Of a stretch of DNA of 43,834 nt, positions 16,820 to 24,262 are shown piece after piece (position 1 is the stretch's first letter; each line of letters begins with the position of its first letter). The position numbers and the translations under genes were made by a program. The notes beneath the pieces are model-generated. The model ran no database searches. It was not told the origin of the DNA and saw only the letters and a program-made list of their open reading frames with translations. Source of the stretch: Bacteroidota bacterium (GTDB taxonomy: Bacteria > Bacteroidota > Bacteroidia > Bacteroidales > Tenuifilaceae); the NCBI GenBank assembly GCA_023406715.1, contig JAEXVC010000045.1, forward strand, positions 1 through 43,834, written 5' to 3'.

Positions 16820-16844
16820 AAAGCCGTTAAAAACGGCTTTTTTT
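16820..16844 (+). terminator. Rho-independent terminator closing the glycan block
   Basis: A perfect 9-bp stem AAAGCCGTT / AACGGCTTT with a 3-nt AAA loop is followed by a run of T. It lies 22 bp after the DUF354 stop codon and probably ends the transcript that began at or before 8721. Confidence 0.9.
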
Positions 16845-16921
16845 ATTCAGAATAATCAACAATTAACCCTGTAATACAGCGTGTTGGTCAAAATTTCTTT
16901 TACTTATGTGTTTTCGGATAG

Positions 16922-16929
16922 TAACTTTG
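16922..16929 (+). promoter_or_regulatory. Bacteroidota -7 box (TAACTTTG)
   Basis: TAACTTTG matches the TAnnTTTG consensus used by the main sigma factor of Bacteroidota. It lies 53 bp before the ATG of the T9SS substrate gene and just after a terminator, which is where a promoter is expected. A clear -33 TTTG box is not seen. Confidence 0.55.
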
Positions 16930-16981
16930 TAAACATATTTAAAAAGCGGTTGTTTTGGGTGTAAACAAAAAGGATGGAATT

Positions 16982-18148
16982 ATGAAGAGGTTGATAATAC
17001 TTTTATTGCTATTGTTAATGACCGGTAGCATATATGCTCAGAGGGATAATCGGGTTATTGTGGAATATGCTGAGCAAATTGACTCCATGTACTACATGAA
17101 ATGGGATACAGTTGTTAATACTTGGGTTATAGATAATATTCGACACTATGAGTATACTGATGAGAATTTATCTACACTTTTACTGCTCGACGGAAAATCT
17201 CGTGATTCTGTTTGGATATGGCACTATTACTATAACCAACAAAACTTAAAGCACTACGAATTATTGCTAAAATGGGCTAATGGTGTTGCTGGTTATTCCC
17301 AGAAAAAGGACTCCAAGTATAGCAGCGATTTTAGAAAAACGGAGGAATTAACCAGCAATTGGAAAAACGGAGGTTGGATAATGAATACCAATAGTCTTTT
17401 CGAGTACTCCAACGATAAACTTGTTAGGGAGATTCTTCAAACAAAGGATAAGACAGGAAACTTTGTTAACAATCAGTATATCGATTACATATACACAAAT
17501 GATGTGTTAGATGAGGTTCGTACTGTTAGAGTGTCCGATGGAGTCTTGCTAAAGTACACTCAGTATTTCTACAATGAGCTAGGTAACTTATATCAGGCTA
17601 TTTACTATCAACTTCAAACCTCCAGTGCGGGTAACGGTTATGTACCCGTATCGCGCCGAACATACTCGTATGACAAATTTGGGCTAACAAAGGAAACCTT
17701 ATTCGAGAATTGGGTAAACCAAGGCTGGGAGTTATCGGCAAACTATATCTACTTCCGCAAAATTGATTTTGCAAAAAAAGTTACAATTTGCCATAACGAC
17801 CGCTCCATTACTGTTGCAAAGGAGGCTGTCCCCGCTCATCTTGCACACGGCGATTACCTTGGTAAGTGTAAGGTAAACATACAGAATCCAAAAGAGGATC
17901 GTAAATTGCTACAAAACACAATATCCGTTTTCCCAAACCCAGTAAGAGATAATTTTACCCTACAGCTCGATACTCAGGAAACAGGGGCAAAGCATTACGG
18001 AATTTATAACCTAACAGGTAAACTTGTTAAAATGGCTCAAATTGGTTCAGATGAGACTTTTGTTGATATTACCGGTATTCCCACTGGAATTTATCTGATA
18101 AAGGTATTTGGTAATCAGGTTTATGAACAAAAAATAGTAAAGCAGTAG
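16982..18148 (+). CDS. Secreted protein with T9SS type A sorting domain
   Basis: The protein (388 aa from the ATG at 16982) has a signal peptide (residues 1-19, cleavage after IYA). The body (about 20-262) is aromatic-rich with repeated Y-x-Y / W-x-N-x-G-W elements, for example NWKNGGW and NWVNQGW, suggesting beta-rich repeats. A short Cys/His module (267-296) starts VTICHN and ends HGDYLGKC. The C-terminal 75 or so residues form a type A sorting domain (VFPNPVRDNF, then GIYNLTGKLV and IPTGIYLIKVF), which directs export through the type IX secretion system and surface attachment. The role of the body is unknown. It has its own promoter and terminator, so it appears monocistronic. An in-frame upstream start at 16955 would spoil the signal peptide. 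Confidence 0.85.
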   Translation: MKRLIILLLLLLMTGSIYAQRDNRVIVEYAEQIDSMYYMKWDTVVNTWVIDNIRHYEYTDENLSTLLLLDGKSRDSVWIWHYYYNQQNLKHYELLLKWANGVAGYSQKKDSKYSSDFRKTEELTSNWKNGGWIMNTNSLFEYSNDKLVREILQTKDKTGNFVNNQYIDYIYTNDVLDEVRTVRVSDGVLLKYTQYFYNELGNLYQAIYYQLQTSSAGNGYVPVSRRTYSYDKFGLTKETLFENWVNQGWELSANYIYFRKIDFAKKVTICHNDRSITVAKEAVPAHLAHGDYLGKCKVNIQNPKEDRKLLQNTISVFPNPVRDNFTLQLDTQETGAKHYGIYNLTGKLVKMAQIGSDETFVDITGIPTGIYLIKVFGNQVYEQKIVKQ

Positions 18149-18169
18149 TATTCAAAACACCTAGTTTTT

Positions 18170-18230
18170 AAAACTTAATCTACTATTCTGAGTTATTATA
18201 AGGAGTAATAGGTTAAGTTTTTTTATTTTT
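18170..18230 (+). terminator. Long imperfect hairpin with T-run
   Basis: Arms 18170-18189 (starts AAAACTTAAT) and 18202-18221 (ends GGTTAAGTTTT) pair over about 20 bp with one mismatch and a few G-U pairs, with a 12-nt loop. T-rich DNA follows (TTTTTTTATTTTT). It ends the T9SS substrate transcript. Confidence 0.75.
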
Positions 18231-18265
18231 ATGTTCTCAAATAAAGTAATAACTCCTTTTCAAAA

Positions 18266-19432
18266 ATGAAAATTATCTCAGTTGTTGGGGCTCGTCCAAA
18301 CTTTATGAAGGTCGCACCGTTTATAGGTGCAATTAATAAGCACAATCAGGATGTCGAAAAGAATAAGCACGAGAGGGTTGTTCATATTCTTGTTCACACT
18401 GGTCAGCATTACGACGACCGTATGTCGAAGAAATTTTTTGATGACCTAAATATTCCTGAAGCTGATATTAATCTGGGGATTGGTTCTGGTTCACATGCCG
18501 AGCAGGTTGGTAATTCTATGATAGCATTGGAAAAGGTTTTCGAAGCCGAAAAGCCCGATTGGGTTGTTATATATGGTGATGTAAACGCAACACTTGCTGC
18601 TTCTGTTGCTGCTAAAAAATTACATATTAAAGTATGCCATGTTGAGGCAGGCTTACGGAGTGGTGATATAAGAATGCCAGAAGAAGTTAATAGGCTTGTT
18701 ACGGATAGACTTTCGGATTTACTTTTAACCCCCGATAGACTTTCGGTGGAGAATCTCAAGAAGGAGGGTGTTGCTGATTCTTCAATCCGCTTTGTTGGGA
18801 ACATAATGATTGATACGCTGGAGAGCAACAGACACAAGGTTGAAGCGTTGGATTTGAAGCAAATCGTTTCTTCAAATTTAATTTCACCCAACACTGAGGT
18901 TGTAATTAAAGAAAACGATTTTGCTGTAATGACACTCCACAGGCCATCAAACGTAGACGATGAATTAATACTATCATCTTTAGTTAATTTTGTTGTTAAA
19001 GAGGTTGCCGATGTTTTGTCTATTATTTGGGCGGTTCATCCAAGGACAGAAAAACAGTTAAAGCAATTCAACCTTTGGGATAAACTGATTCAAACACCAA
19101 ATATATTTATGGTGAATCCTCTTGGCTATCACGATATGCTTAAACTTAATATGCATGCCAAAATCATGCTTACCGATAGTGGTGGTTTACAGGAAGAATG
19201 TACCGTGCTTGGCACTCCTTGCTTAACAATGCGATGGAATACTGAAAGACCAATTACTTTACGTGAACATGGAGGTGCAAGTGTTTTGGTAGGAAATAAT
19301 GTGGAAAGAATTAGAGAGGAGTTTTTTAGTACGTTGAACAGTTCCAGAAAACCCGAACGCCCAGAATTGTGGGATGGTAAAACAGCCGAGAGGTGCTTAA
19401 TTGAAATATTGAATTTTGATAAGAACAAGTAG
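18266..19432 (+). CDS. wecB: UDP-N-acetylglucosamine 2-epimerase (non-hydrolysing), copy 1
   Basis: WecB interconverts UDP-GlcNAc and UDP-ManNAc for surface polysaccharides. The sequence has VVGARPNFMKVAP at the N-terminus, HTGQHYDDRMS, GDVNATLAAS, HVEAGLRSGD, MPEEVNRLVTD, TLHRPSNVD (223-231), NPLGYHDM and DSGGLQEE, all hallmark motifs of the family. The 388-aa length is normal. An acidic insertion near the N-terminus (HNQDVEKNKHERV) and SGSHAEQVG in place of the usual G-T-x-x-Q-T/Q make it clearly different from the second copy at 20570. The deacetylase-like gene starts 1 bp after its stop, so the two are probably co-transcribed. Confidence 0.93.
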   Translation: MKIISVVGARPNFMKVAPFIGAINKHNQDVEKNKHERVVHILVHTGQHYDDRMSKKFFDDLNIPEADINLGIGSGSHAEQVGNSMIALEKVFEAEKPDWVVIYGDVNATLAASVAAKKLHIKVCHVEAGLRSGDIRMPEEVNRLVTDRLSDLLLTPDRLSVENLKKEGVADSSIRFVGNIMIDTLESNRHKVEALDLKQIVSSNLISPNTEVVIKENDFAVMTLHRPSNVDDELILSSLVNFVVKEVADVLSIIWAVHPRTEKQLKQFNLWDKLIQTPNIFMVNPLGYHDMLKLNMHAKIMLTDSGGLQEECTVLGTPCLTMRWNTERPITLREHGGASVLVGNNVERIREEFFSTLNSSRKPERPELWDGKTAERCLIEILNFDKNK

Positions 19433-19433
19433 T

Positions 19434-20231
19434 ATGGATTTTACCTTAATCAAATATAAATTACTACTAAAATCGCTTCTTGAAGAAGGCTATGGTTTTC
19501 AAACCTTTGAGCAGTTTCTGCAAAATCCAGCATCGAATGTGGTTATTCTCCGGCACGATGTAGACTTAAAAGCCAATAACTCCCTTGAAACTGCTAAAAT
19601 TGAGAATAGCCTAGGGATTGTTGGCAGCTACTATTTTAGGGTAATACCCCAGAGCTACAATCTGGAAATTATTAAGCAAATTGCAGAACTTGGACACGAG
19701 ATAGGGTACCATTACGAAACAATGGACTCCGTTAGTGAAAAATTTAGGAGTGAAGAGGAGCGGATAGACGAAGCATATAGGTTATTCTGTGAACATTTGG
19801 GAGAGTTTCGTAAAAGGTATCCCGTTAAAACAATTTGTATGCACGGTAGTCCTAAATCAGCATTCGACAATAAGGATATTTGGACTAAGTACAATTATAA
19901 AAAGTTAGGAATTATTGGAGAACCATACTTTGATATTGATTTTGATAAGTTTTTTTATTTAACCGATACAGGACGTTGTTGGAATGGCTACAGATTTTCG
20001 GTGCGCGATAAGATGCGGCAGCAGGAAAGTTGGGTAAAGCAAGGCTTAGTTTTTAGAACTACATTGGATATAGTTAAGGCCGTTAAAACCAAAAAACTCC
20101 CAAGGCAAGTTATGATTACGGTTCATCCACAGCGTTGGACCAATAATTACCTTGAGTGGTTCAAGGAGCTGGTTGCGCAACGTTTGAAAAACCTTGTAAA
20201 GTGGGGATTAATAAGGTTCGAACACCGATAA
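19434..20231 (+). CDS. Polysaccharide deacetylase-fold (NodB-like) protein
   Basis: The 265-aa protein has the core of a carbohydrate esterase family 4-like barrel. VILRHDVDLK gives the catalytic Asp-Asp pair (HDVD), GHEIGYHYETMD replaces the usual GHEIGxHxxxH zinc motif, and TICMHGSPKS and MITVHPQRW supply later active-site strands. In GHEIGYHYE the second zinc-binding histidine is not in the usual spacing, so it may use a different metal site or be a specialised branch. Bacteroidota carry such proteins next to nucleotide-sugar genes. No signal peptide is present, so it probably acts on a cytoplasmic precursor. The ATG at 19434 lies 1 bp after the epimerase stop. Confidence 0.75.
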   Translation: MDFTLIKYKLLLKSLLEEGYGFQTFEQFLQNPASNVVILRHDVDLKANNSLETAKIENSLGIVGSYYFRVIPQSYNLEIIKQIAELGHEIGYHYETMDSVSEKFRSEEERIDEAYRLFCEHLGEFRKRYPVKTICMHGSPKSAFDNKDIWTKYNYKKLGIIGEPYFDIDFDKFFYLTDTGRCWNGYRFSVRDKMRQQESWVKQGLVFRTTLDIVKAVKTKKLPRQVMITVHPQRWTNNYLEWFKELVAQRLKNLVKWGLIRFEHR

Positions 20232-20304
20232 CACAGGTTGAACAAAGTTTCAAAGATGTTAAAATTCAAAGACGCAACGTTTATTTGTTTTAATCTGTTT
20301 TAAT

Positions 20305-20346
20305 TGTCTCATTCCTGCCAGCGGACAGGCAAGTGTGTTCTATCAT
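20305..20346. repeat. 42-bp intergenic repeat, copy A
   Basis: The element shares the frame TGT-TCAT-CCTGCC-GC-AGGCAAGTGTGT-CTATCAT with copy B at 21735-21777, in the same orientation, with roughly eight differences. The core TGCC...GGCA is a small palindrome. The two copies flank the second epimerase gene as direct repeats. Confidence 0.75.
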
Positions 20347-20419
20347 CTCTGCTTTAATTTGCAGAATCTGCAGAAAAACTAATTTAAACGCTAAAGCTCT
20401 AAGGGGAGATATTGATTTT

Positions 20420-20457
20420 CTTTGTGTAACTTAGTGTACTTTTGTGCCTTTATGGTT
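20420..20457. repeat. Degenerate short tandem repeat
   Basis: Four or so units of 9-10 bp with the pattern CTTxGTGxx (CTTTGTGTAA, CTTAGTGTA, CTTTTGTGC, CTTTATGGT) follow one another. It lies between genes and has no coding or regulatory meaning that I can support. Confidence 0.5.
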
Positions 20458-20569
20458 TTTCGAATTAAAGAGAGAAGTCTTATACGATATTAAGGTATAG
20501 ATTATAATTACAATACCTCATATTTGTATAGAAATATGATGGGTAAAAAATTTAAATATAGTTTTAGCA

Positions 20570-21622
20570 ATGAAGATTGTAACTATTGTTGGGGCGCGTC
20601 CTCAGTTTATAAAGCTCGGGCCATTCTCGAGAGAAATAAGAAAGTTTCATACGGAGTTGATTATACATACAGGACAGCATTTCGACTCCGAAATGTCGGA
20701 TCTGTTTTTTAGAGACTTGGAGATCCCTCAGCCAAATTACAATCTCGGTATCCACGGAGGTACTCATGGTCAGCAAACAGGAATGATGTTATCCTCCATA
20801 GAGGAAATAATAATAAAGGAAAAACCCGAATTAGTTGTTGTTTTTGGCGACACCAACTCAACACTTGCAGGAGCATTAGCTGCTTCAAAGTTAAATATAG
20901 CTTCTTTGCATATTGAGGCTGGATTGCGCAGTTTTAATCGTACAATGCCTGAGGAGATTAACCGAATAATTGCCGACCATACATCCAATTTTCTATTTGC
21001 TCCAACCGAAACTGCAATGAGAAATCTTCACAACGAGGGTCTTGCTTCAAAGTCATTCGACACGGGCGATATTATGGTTGACTCTTTAAACTGGGCTTCC
21101 TCCAAATCAGTTCAATCGAAAGTGCTTGATAATTTAAGTCTTGAAAAGGATAATTATACCTTGCTTACTCTTCATAGGCCATATAATGTAGACGATCCCC
21201 AAAATTTAAAAACTATAATAAATAAATTTGGACAGTTGAAATCTACCATTGTATTTCCGGTTCATCCTCGGACAAACGATATTATCAACAAAAACAACAT
21301 AGCAATACCTGAAAATTTTATAATTACTAAACCCATTGGTTATTTAGATTTTATTAGGCTGCAAAGCAATTCGACAAGAATTGTAACCGACTCAGGAGGA
21401 ATACAAAAGGAGGCCTTTTTACTCAGAAAACCCTGTATAACTTTGCGAACTGAAACCGAATGGATTGAAACTGTTGAGGAGGGCTGGAATGTTTTAATTG
21501 ATATTAATAATCCCAAAGTTATAGATACGGTAGAGAGCTTTAATCCCAGCGAGGAGACAAAGCCTGTTTTTGGAGTAGATGTTGCTAAAAAGATGGTATC
21601 AATCATTAATACATCGTTGTAA
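20570..21622 (+). CDS. wecB: UDP-N-acetylglucosamine 2-epimerase (non-hydrolysing), copy 2
   Basis: This is a second, diverged non-hydrolysing UDP-GlcNAc 2-epimerase of 350 aa. It has VGARPQFIKLGP, HTGQHFDSEMS, GTHGQQTG, GDTNSTLAGA, HIEAGLRSFNR, MPEEINRIIAD, TLHRPYNVD, KPIGYLDF and DSGGIQKEA. It is shorter than copy 1 at 18266 and differs in many motif flanks, so it is not a recent duplicate. It may epimerise a different UDP-HexNAc (for example a UDP-2-acetamido-2,6-dideoxyhexose, as some WecB relatives do); nothing in the sequence decides this. It stands alone, flanked by the direct repeats at 20305 and 21735. Confidence 0.92.
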   Translation: MKIVTIVGARPQFIKLGPFSREIRKFHTELIIHTGQHFDSEMSDLFFRDLEIPQPNYNLGIHGGTHGQQTGMMLSSIEEIIIKEKPELVVVFGDTNSTLAGALAASKLNIASLHIEAGLRSFNRTMPEEINRIIADHTSNFLFAPTETAMRNLHNEGLASKSFDTGDIMVDSLNWASSKSVQSKVLDNLSLEKDNYTLLTLHRPYNVDDPQNLKTIINKFGQLKSTIVFPVHPRTNDIINKNNIAIPENFIITKPIGYLDFIRLQSNSTRIVTDSGGIQKEAFLLRKPCITLRTETEWIETVEEGWNVLIDINNPKVIDTVESFNPSEETKPVFGVDVAKKMVSIINTSL

Positions 21623-21734
21623 ATCAGCTTTTATTTGAGCAATCAGCGGAAGGAATGGAATACACCTACCTATCAACAGGCACACATAACAAAGGGTTAA
21701 CAGATTTTCAAAGATTCGTGTTTACCGTTACATT

Positions 21735-21777
21735 TGTGTCATCCCTGCCTGCCGGTAGGCAAGTGTGTAACTATCAT
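21735..21777. repeat. 42-bp intergenic repeat, copy B
   Basis: This is the direct-repeat partner of the element at 20305-20346. Its core TGCCTGCCGGTAGGCA is a perfect 5-bp stem (TGCCT/AGGCA). It ends 23 bp before the start codon of the Wzi-like gene, so it lies in that gene's 5' leader or promoter region. Confidence 0.75.
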
Positions 21778-21800
21778 TGCTTAGTTTAAAAAATACATTT

Positions 21801-23477
21801 ATGCGAAAAACAATATTAATTCTTCTACTTACCACATTAACTGTTATTGTTAGGGCACAGGAAATACCTGTTCACTTCAACAATTCAGGTATTTATGAGT
21901 TTTTGGACGAGTTATCAAATCAAGGCTATATTACCATTAACAGCGTAGTAAAGCCTTACTCTGGTAAGTTTATATATACTAGTTTGGTTGAGGTTCAAAA
22001 GAAACAGGATGAACTTTCGCAACGTCAAAAAAAGGATTTAGTTTTTTACCTTAAGCAGTACTCAATCTTTGCAGATAGTTCCCGCAATCCATATACCGAA
22101 AGCAAAAAGGGAAATTTAATTACTCGCAATAATCTTAATCTGGGTATACTGCCCTATGGATTACACTACAAGGACTCATCCTTTGCATTCTCAATCCGTC
22201 CAATTTGGGGAATACGTGAGTATGTAGGTGGTACGGAGAACATTATGCATACATGGGGTGGCGCAGAGGCTTGGGGTTTTGTGGGAGGGTTTTCAATTTA
22301 TGGGAGTTTAAGGGATAATAATCAATCCGAAAGGCTCGCTAACCCAACTTTTTTTACGATGAGCGAGGGGGGAAATTATAAGTCGGGCGGTCCAGGCTTG
22401 AAAAGTTCGGATTACTCCGAGATGCGAGGTGGAGTTACTTATGCCTGGAAGTGGGGTTCAGTAGGCCTGGTAAAGGATCACATACAATGGGGAACAAACT
22501 ACCATGGGGCAACAATCTTTTCAGGACGGAATCCTTCGTATGCTATGATAAAGCTACAGCTAAAACCCGTAAAGTGGTTCGAGTTGAACTATATTCACGG
22601 ATGGCTTGTTTCTGAAGTGGTAGATAGTAGCCGCTCCTATACAACGACAAATGGAGACTTCCGTGCAGTATACCGCGATAAGTATATTGCAGCAAATCTT
22701 TTGACGTTTTATCCTTTACGAGGAATCGCCTTCTCTGTTGGTAACTCTATTGTTTATTCGGACACTAAGGTGCAGCCTGCATACCTAATTCCCGTAATGT
22801 TTTTTAAATCCATCGACCACACTTTAAGCAATAAGATTGATAACCAAAATTCGCAGATGTTTATCGATTTAAGCGTTAAGCGGATTCGTAATTTACACCT
22901 TTACACTACTGTTTTTATTGATGAGTTCTCGGTAACCCGTATTAACGATTCTGAGCGACAGAACTTTATCTCGTTTAAGGGTGGAGCCCGCCTTTCGAAT
23001 TGGCCGCTTAAGAACCTAACTTTTACAACCGAGTACACTCGTGTTAACCCAATTGTTTATAAACACCGAATACCTTCCACAACCTTCGAAACCAATAACT
23101 TTAATCTTGGTTATTACCTTCGCGATAACTCCGAGGAGATATACTTTGCGTTGGATTTTAAGCCATTCAGAGGATTACTTTTTAAGGGGGAGTTTATTTC
23201 TGCTAGGCATGGTAACGAGTATGCCTATACAACTGGTAGTGGAGTTGACTTATTGCCATTCATGGAGAGTGTTACCTGGAAAAACACCAGTATAAGTTTT
23301 ACTGCACGTTGGGAGTTTATTCATGATTCTTGGCTATATATTTCCGCAACTCAAAGTAATATTCGGGGTTACGATGTAGATGGTAAAACAGCACAGGAGT
23401 ACTTGGATCTATATACCCCAAAATCGTTTCAGGGGAAAAATGCCATTGTTTGCGTTGGTTTAAATTTTGGTTTTTAG
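21801..23477 (+). CDS. Wzi-family capsule assembly outer-membrane protein
   Basis: The 558-aa protein (ATG at 21801) has a signal peptide of about 20 residues ending RAQ. A short helical region follows (IYEFLDELSNQGYI, with KPYSGKFIY), as in the Wzi family of Bacteroidota, where a start with two or three helices precedes a large beta-barrel. The rest shows alternating hydrophobic strands and many Trp, Tyr and Gly turns (WGIREYVGG, GGVTYAWKWGSVGLVKDHIQWG) and ends in CVGLNFGF, a C-terminal aromatic typical of outer-membrane barrels. Wzi helps attach or assemble capsule at the cell surface. A role with the glycan genes upstream fits well. Confidence 0.8.
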   Translation: MRKTILILLLTTLTVIVRAQEIPVHFNNSGIYEFLDELSNQGYITINSVVKPYSGKFIYTSLVEVQKKQDELSQRQKKDLVFYLKQYSIFADSSRNPYTESKKGNLITRNNLNLGILPYGLHYKDSSFAFSIRPIWGIREYVGGTENIMHTWGGAEAWGFVGGFSIYGSLRDNNQSERLANPTFFTMSEGGNYKSGGPGLKSSDYSEMRGGVTYAWKWGSVGLVKDHIQWGTNYHGATIFSGRNPSYAMIKLQLKPVKWFELNYIHGWLVSEVVDSSRSYTTTNGDFRAVYRDKYIAANLLTFYPLRGIAFSVGNSIVYSDTKVQPAYLIPVMFFKSIDHTLSNKIDNQNSQMFIDLSVKRIRNLHLYTTVFIDEFSVTRINDSERQNFISFKGGARLSNWPLKNLTFTTEYTRVNPIVYKHRIPSTTFETNNFNLGYYLRDNSEEIYFALDFKPFRGLLFKGEFISARHGNEYAYTTGSGVDLLPFMESVTWKNTSISFTARWEFIHDSWLYISATQSNIRGYDVDGKTAQEYLDLYTPKSFQGKNAIVCVGLNFGF

Positions 23478-23544
23478 AAGCATTTCGAAGAGTTTCTTAA
23501 TCTAAACTTAAAATTGCAACAAGACTACTTTCGATGGGGTTTTA

Positions 23545-23552
23545 TATATTTG
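23545..23552 (+). promoter_or_regulatory. Bacteroidota -7 box (TATATTTG) upstream of riboflavin synthase
   Basis: TATATTTG is an exact TAnnTTTG match 31 bp before the ATG at 23584, in the gap after the Wzi-like gene. A TTG at 23514-23516 is too far upstream for standard spacing, so the -33 element is not certain. Confidence 0.55.
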
Positions 23553-23583
23553 TAAAATTTAGTAATCAATTAAAATTAAACAT

Positions 23584-24204
23584 ATGTTTTCAGGAATAGT
23601 TGAAGAACCTGCAACCTTGGTTGCATTAGAGAAGGATAAGGAAAACTTACACATCACATTAAAATGTTCGTTTACCGATAGCCTAAAGATAGATCAAAGT
23701 ATTTCGCATAACGGTGTTTGTTTAACCGTAGTTAAGAAAAGTGGCGACAATTACACTGTTACGGCAATTAAGGAAACCCTCGACAAAACAAATTTGGGTT
23801 TTCTAAAGGTTGGCGATAAGGTTAACCTTGAGCGTAGTATGAAGATTGACAGTTTGCTCGATGGTCATCTTGTACAGGGGCACGTTGACCAAACTGCAGT
23901 GTGTACTAAGATTGAAGAGGCCGATGGTAGCTGGTACTTTACCTTTGAGTACGATCCATCTAAAGGTAACATCACTGTTGAAAAAGGCTCAATCTCTGTT
24001 AATGGGGTTAGCTTAACCGTAGTAAACTCCAAGGAGAAAACCTTCCAAGTTGCGATTATTCCATACACCTACGAACACACCAATTTCCATCAGTTCAAGG
24101 TTGGCACAGTGGTTAACCTTGAGTTTGATATTGTTGGAAAGTACATTACCAAGATGCTTAAGCAATACTTGGAGTCTGGTCAAATTGATAGATTATTGAA
24201 GTAG
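23584..24204 (+). CDS. ribE: Riboflavin synthase (alpha chain)
   Basis: The enzyme dismutates two molecules of 6,7-dimethyl-8-ribityllumazine to riboflavin. It starts MFSGIVEE, the family start (MFTGIIE), and shows the internal duplication: half 1 (1-97) with SISHNGVCLTVV, half 2 (98-206) with GSISVNGVSLTVV. The joining motif is SLLDGHLVQGHVDQ. The length, 206 aa, is normal. It is alone here; other riboflavin genes are not in the window. After the stop there is a small repeat and hairpin (24215-24256) before the kinase gene. Confidence 0.95.
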   Translation: MFSGIVEEPATLVALEKDKENLHITLKCSFTDSLKIDQSISHNGVCLTVVKKSGDNYTVTAIKETLDKTNLGFLKVGDKVNLERSMKIDSLLDGHLVQGHVDQTAVCTKIEEADGSWYFTFEYDPSKGNITVEKGSISVNGVSLTVVNSKEKTFQVAIIPYTYEHTNFHQFKVGTVVNLEFDIVGKYITKMLKQYLESGQIDRLLK

Positions 24205-24214
24205 ACATTTCTTT

Positions 24215-24256
24215 TATCCTGACAGGGTTCTATATCCTGCCAGGGTATAAAACCCT
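24215..24256. repeat. Short direct repeat plus small hairpin
   Basis: TATCCTGACAGGGT (24215-24228) and TATCCTGCCAGGGT (24233-24246) are direct repeats with 13 of 14 bases equal and an 18-bp period. The second overlaps a 5-bp hairpin AGGGT/ACCCT (24242-24246 / 24252-24256). It fills the gap between ribE and the kinase. There is no T-run, so it is not a convincing terminator. Confidence 0.5.
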
Positions 24257-24262
24257 CTTGCT

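Larger units (their letters stand above)
20232..20569. other. 338-bp intergenic region with repeat fragments, no gene
   Basis: No coding sequence is supported here. It holds two TTCAAAGA words near 20250-20275, a 42-bp element at 20305-20346 that recurs at 21735-21777, and a short degenerate tandem (20420-20457) built on CTTTGTG-like words. The last 100 bp, where the promoter for the second epimerase should lie, contain TATTTG (20521-20526), a weak partial match to the -7 box. No strong terminator was recognised after the deacetylase-like gene. Confidence 0.6.

Noticed and set aside
18409..18894. 161-codon open frame on the - strand inside wecB copy 1
   Set aside because: It lies wholly within a well-supported gene on the other strand and is low in complexity (Ser-rich). 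It is a shadow frame.
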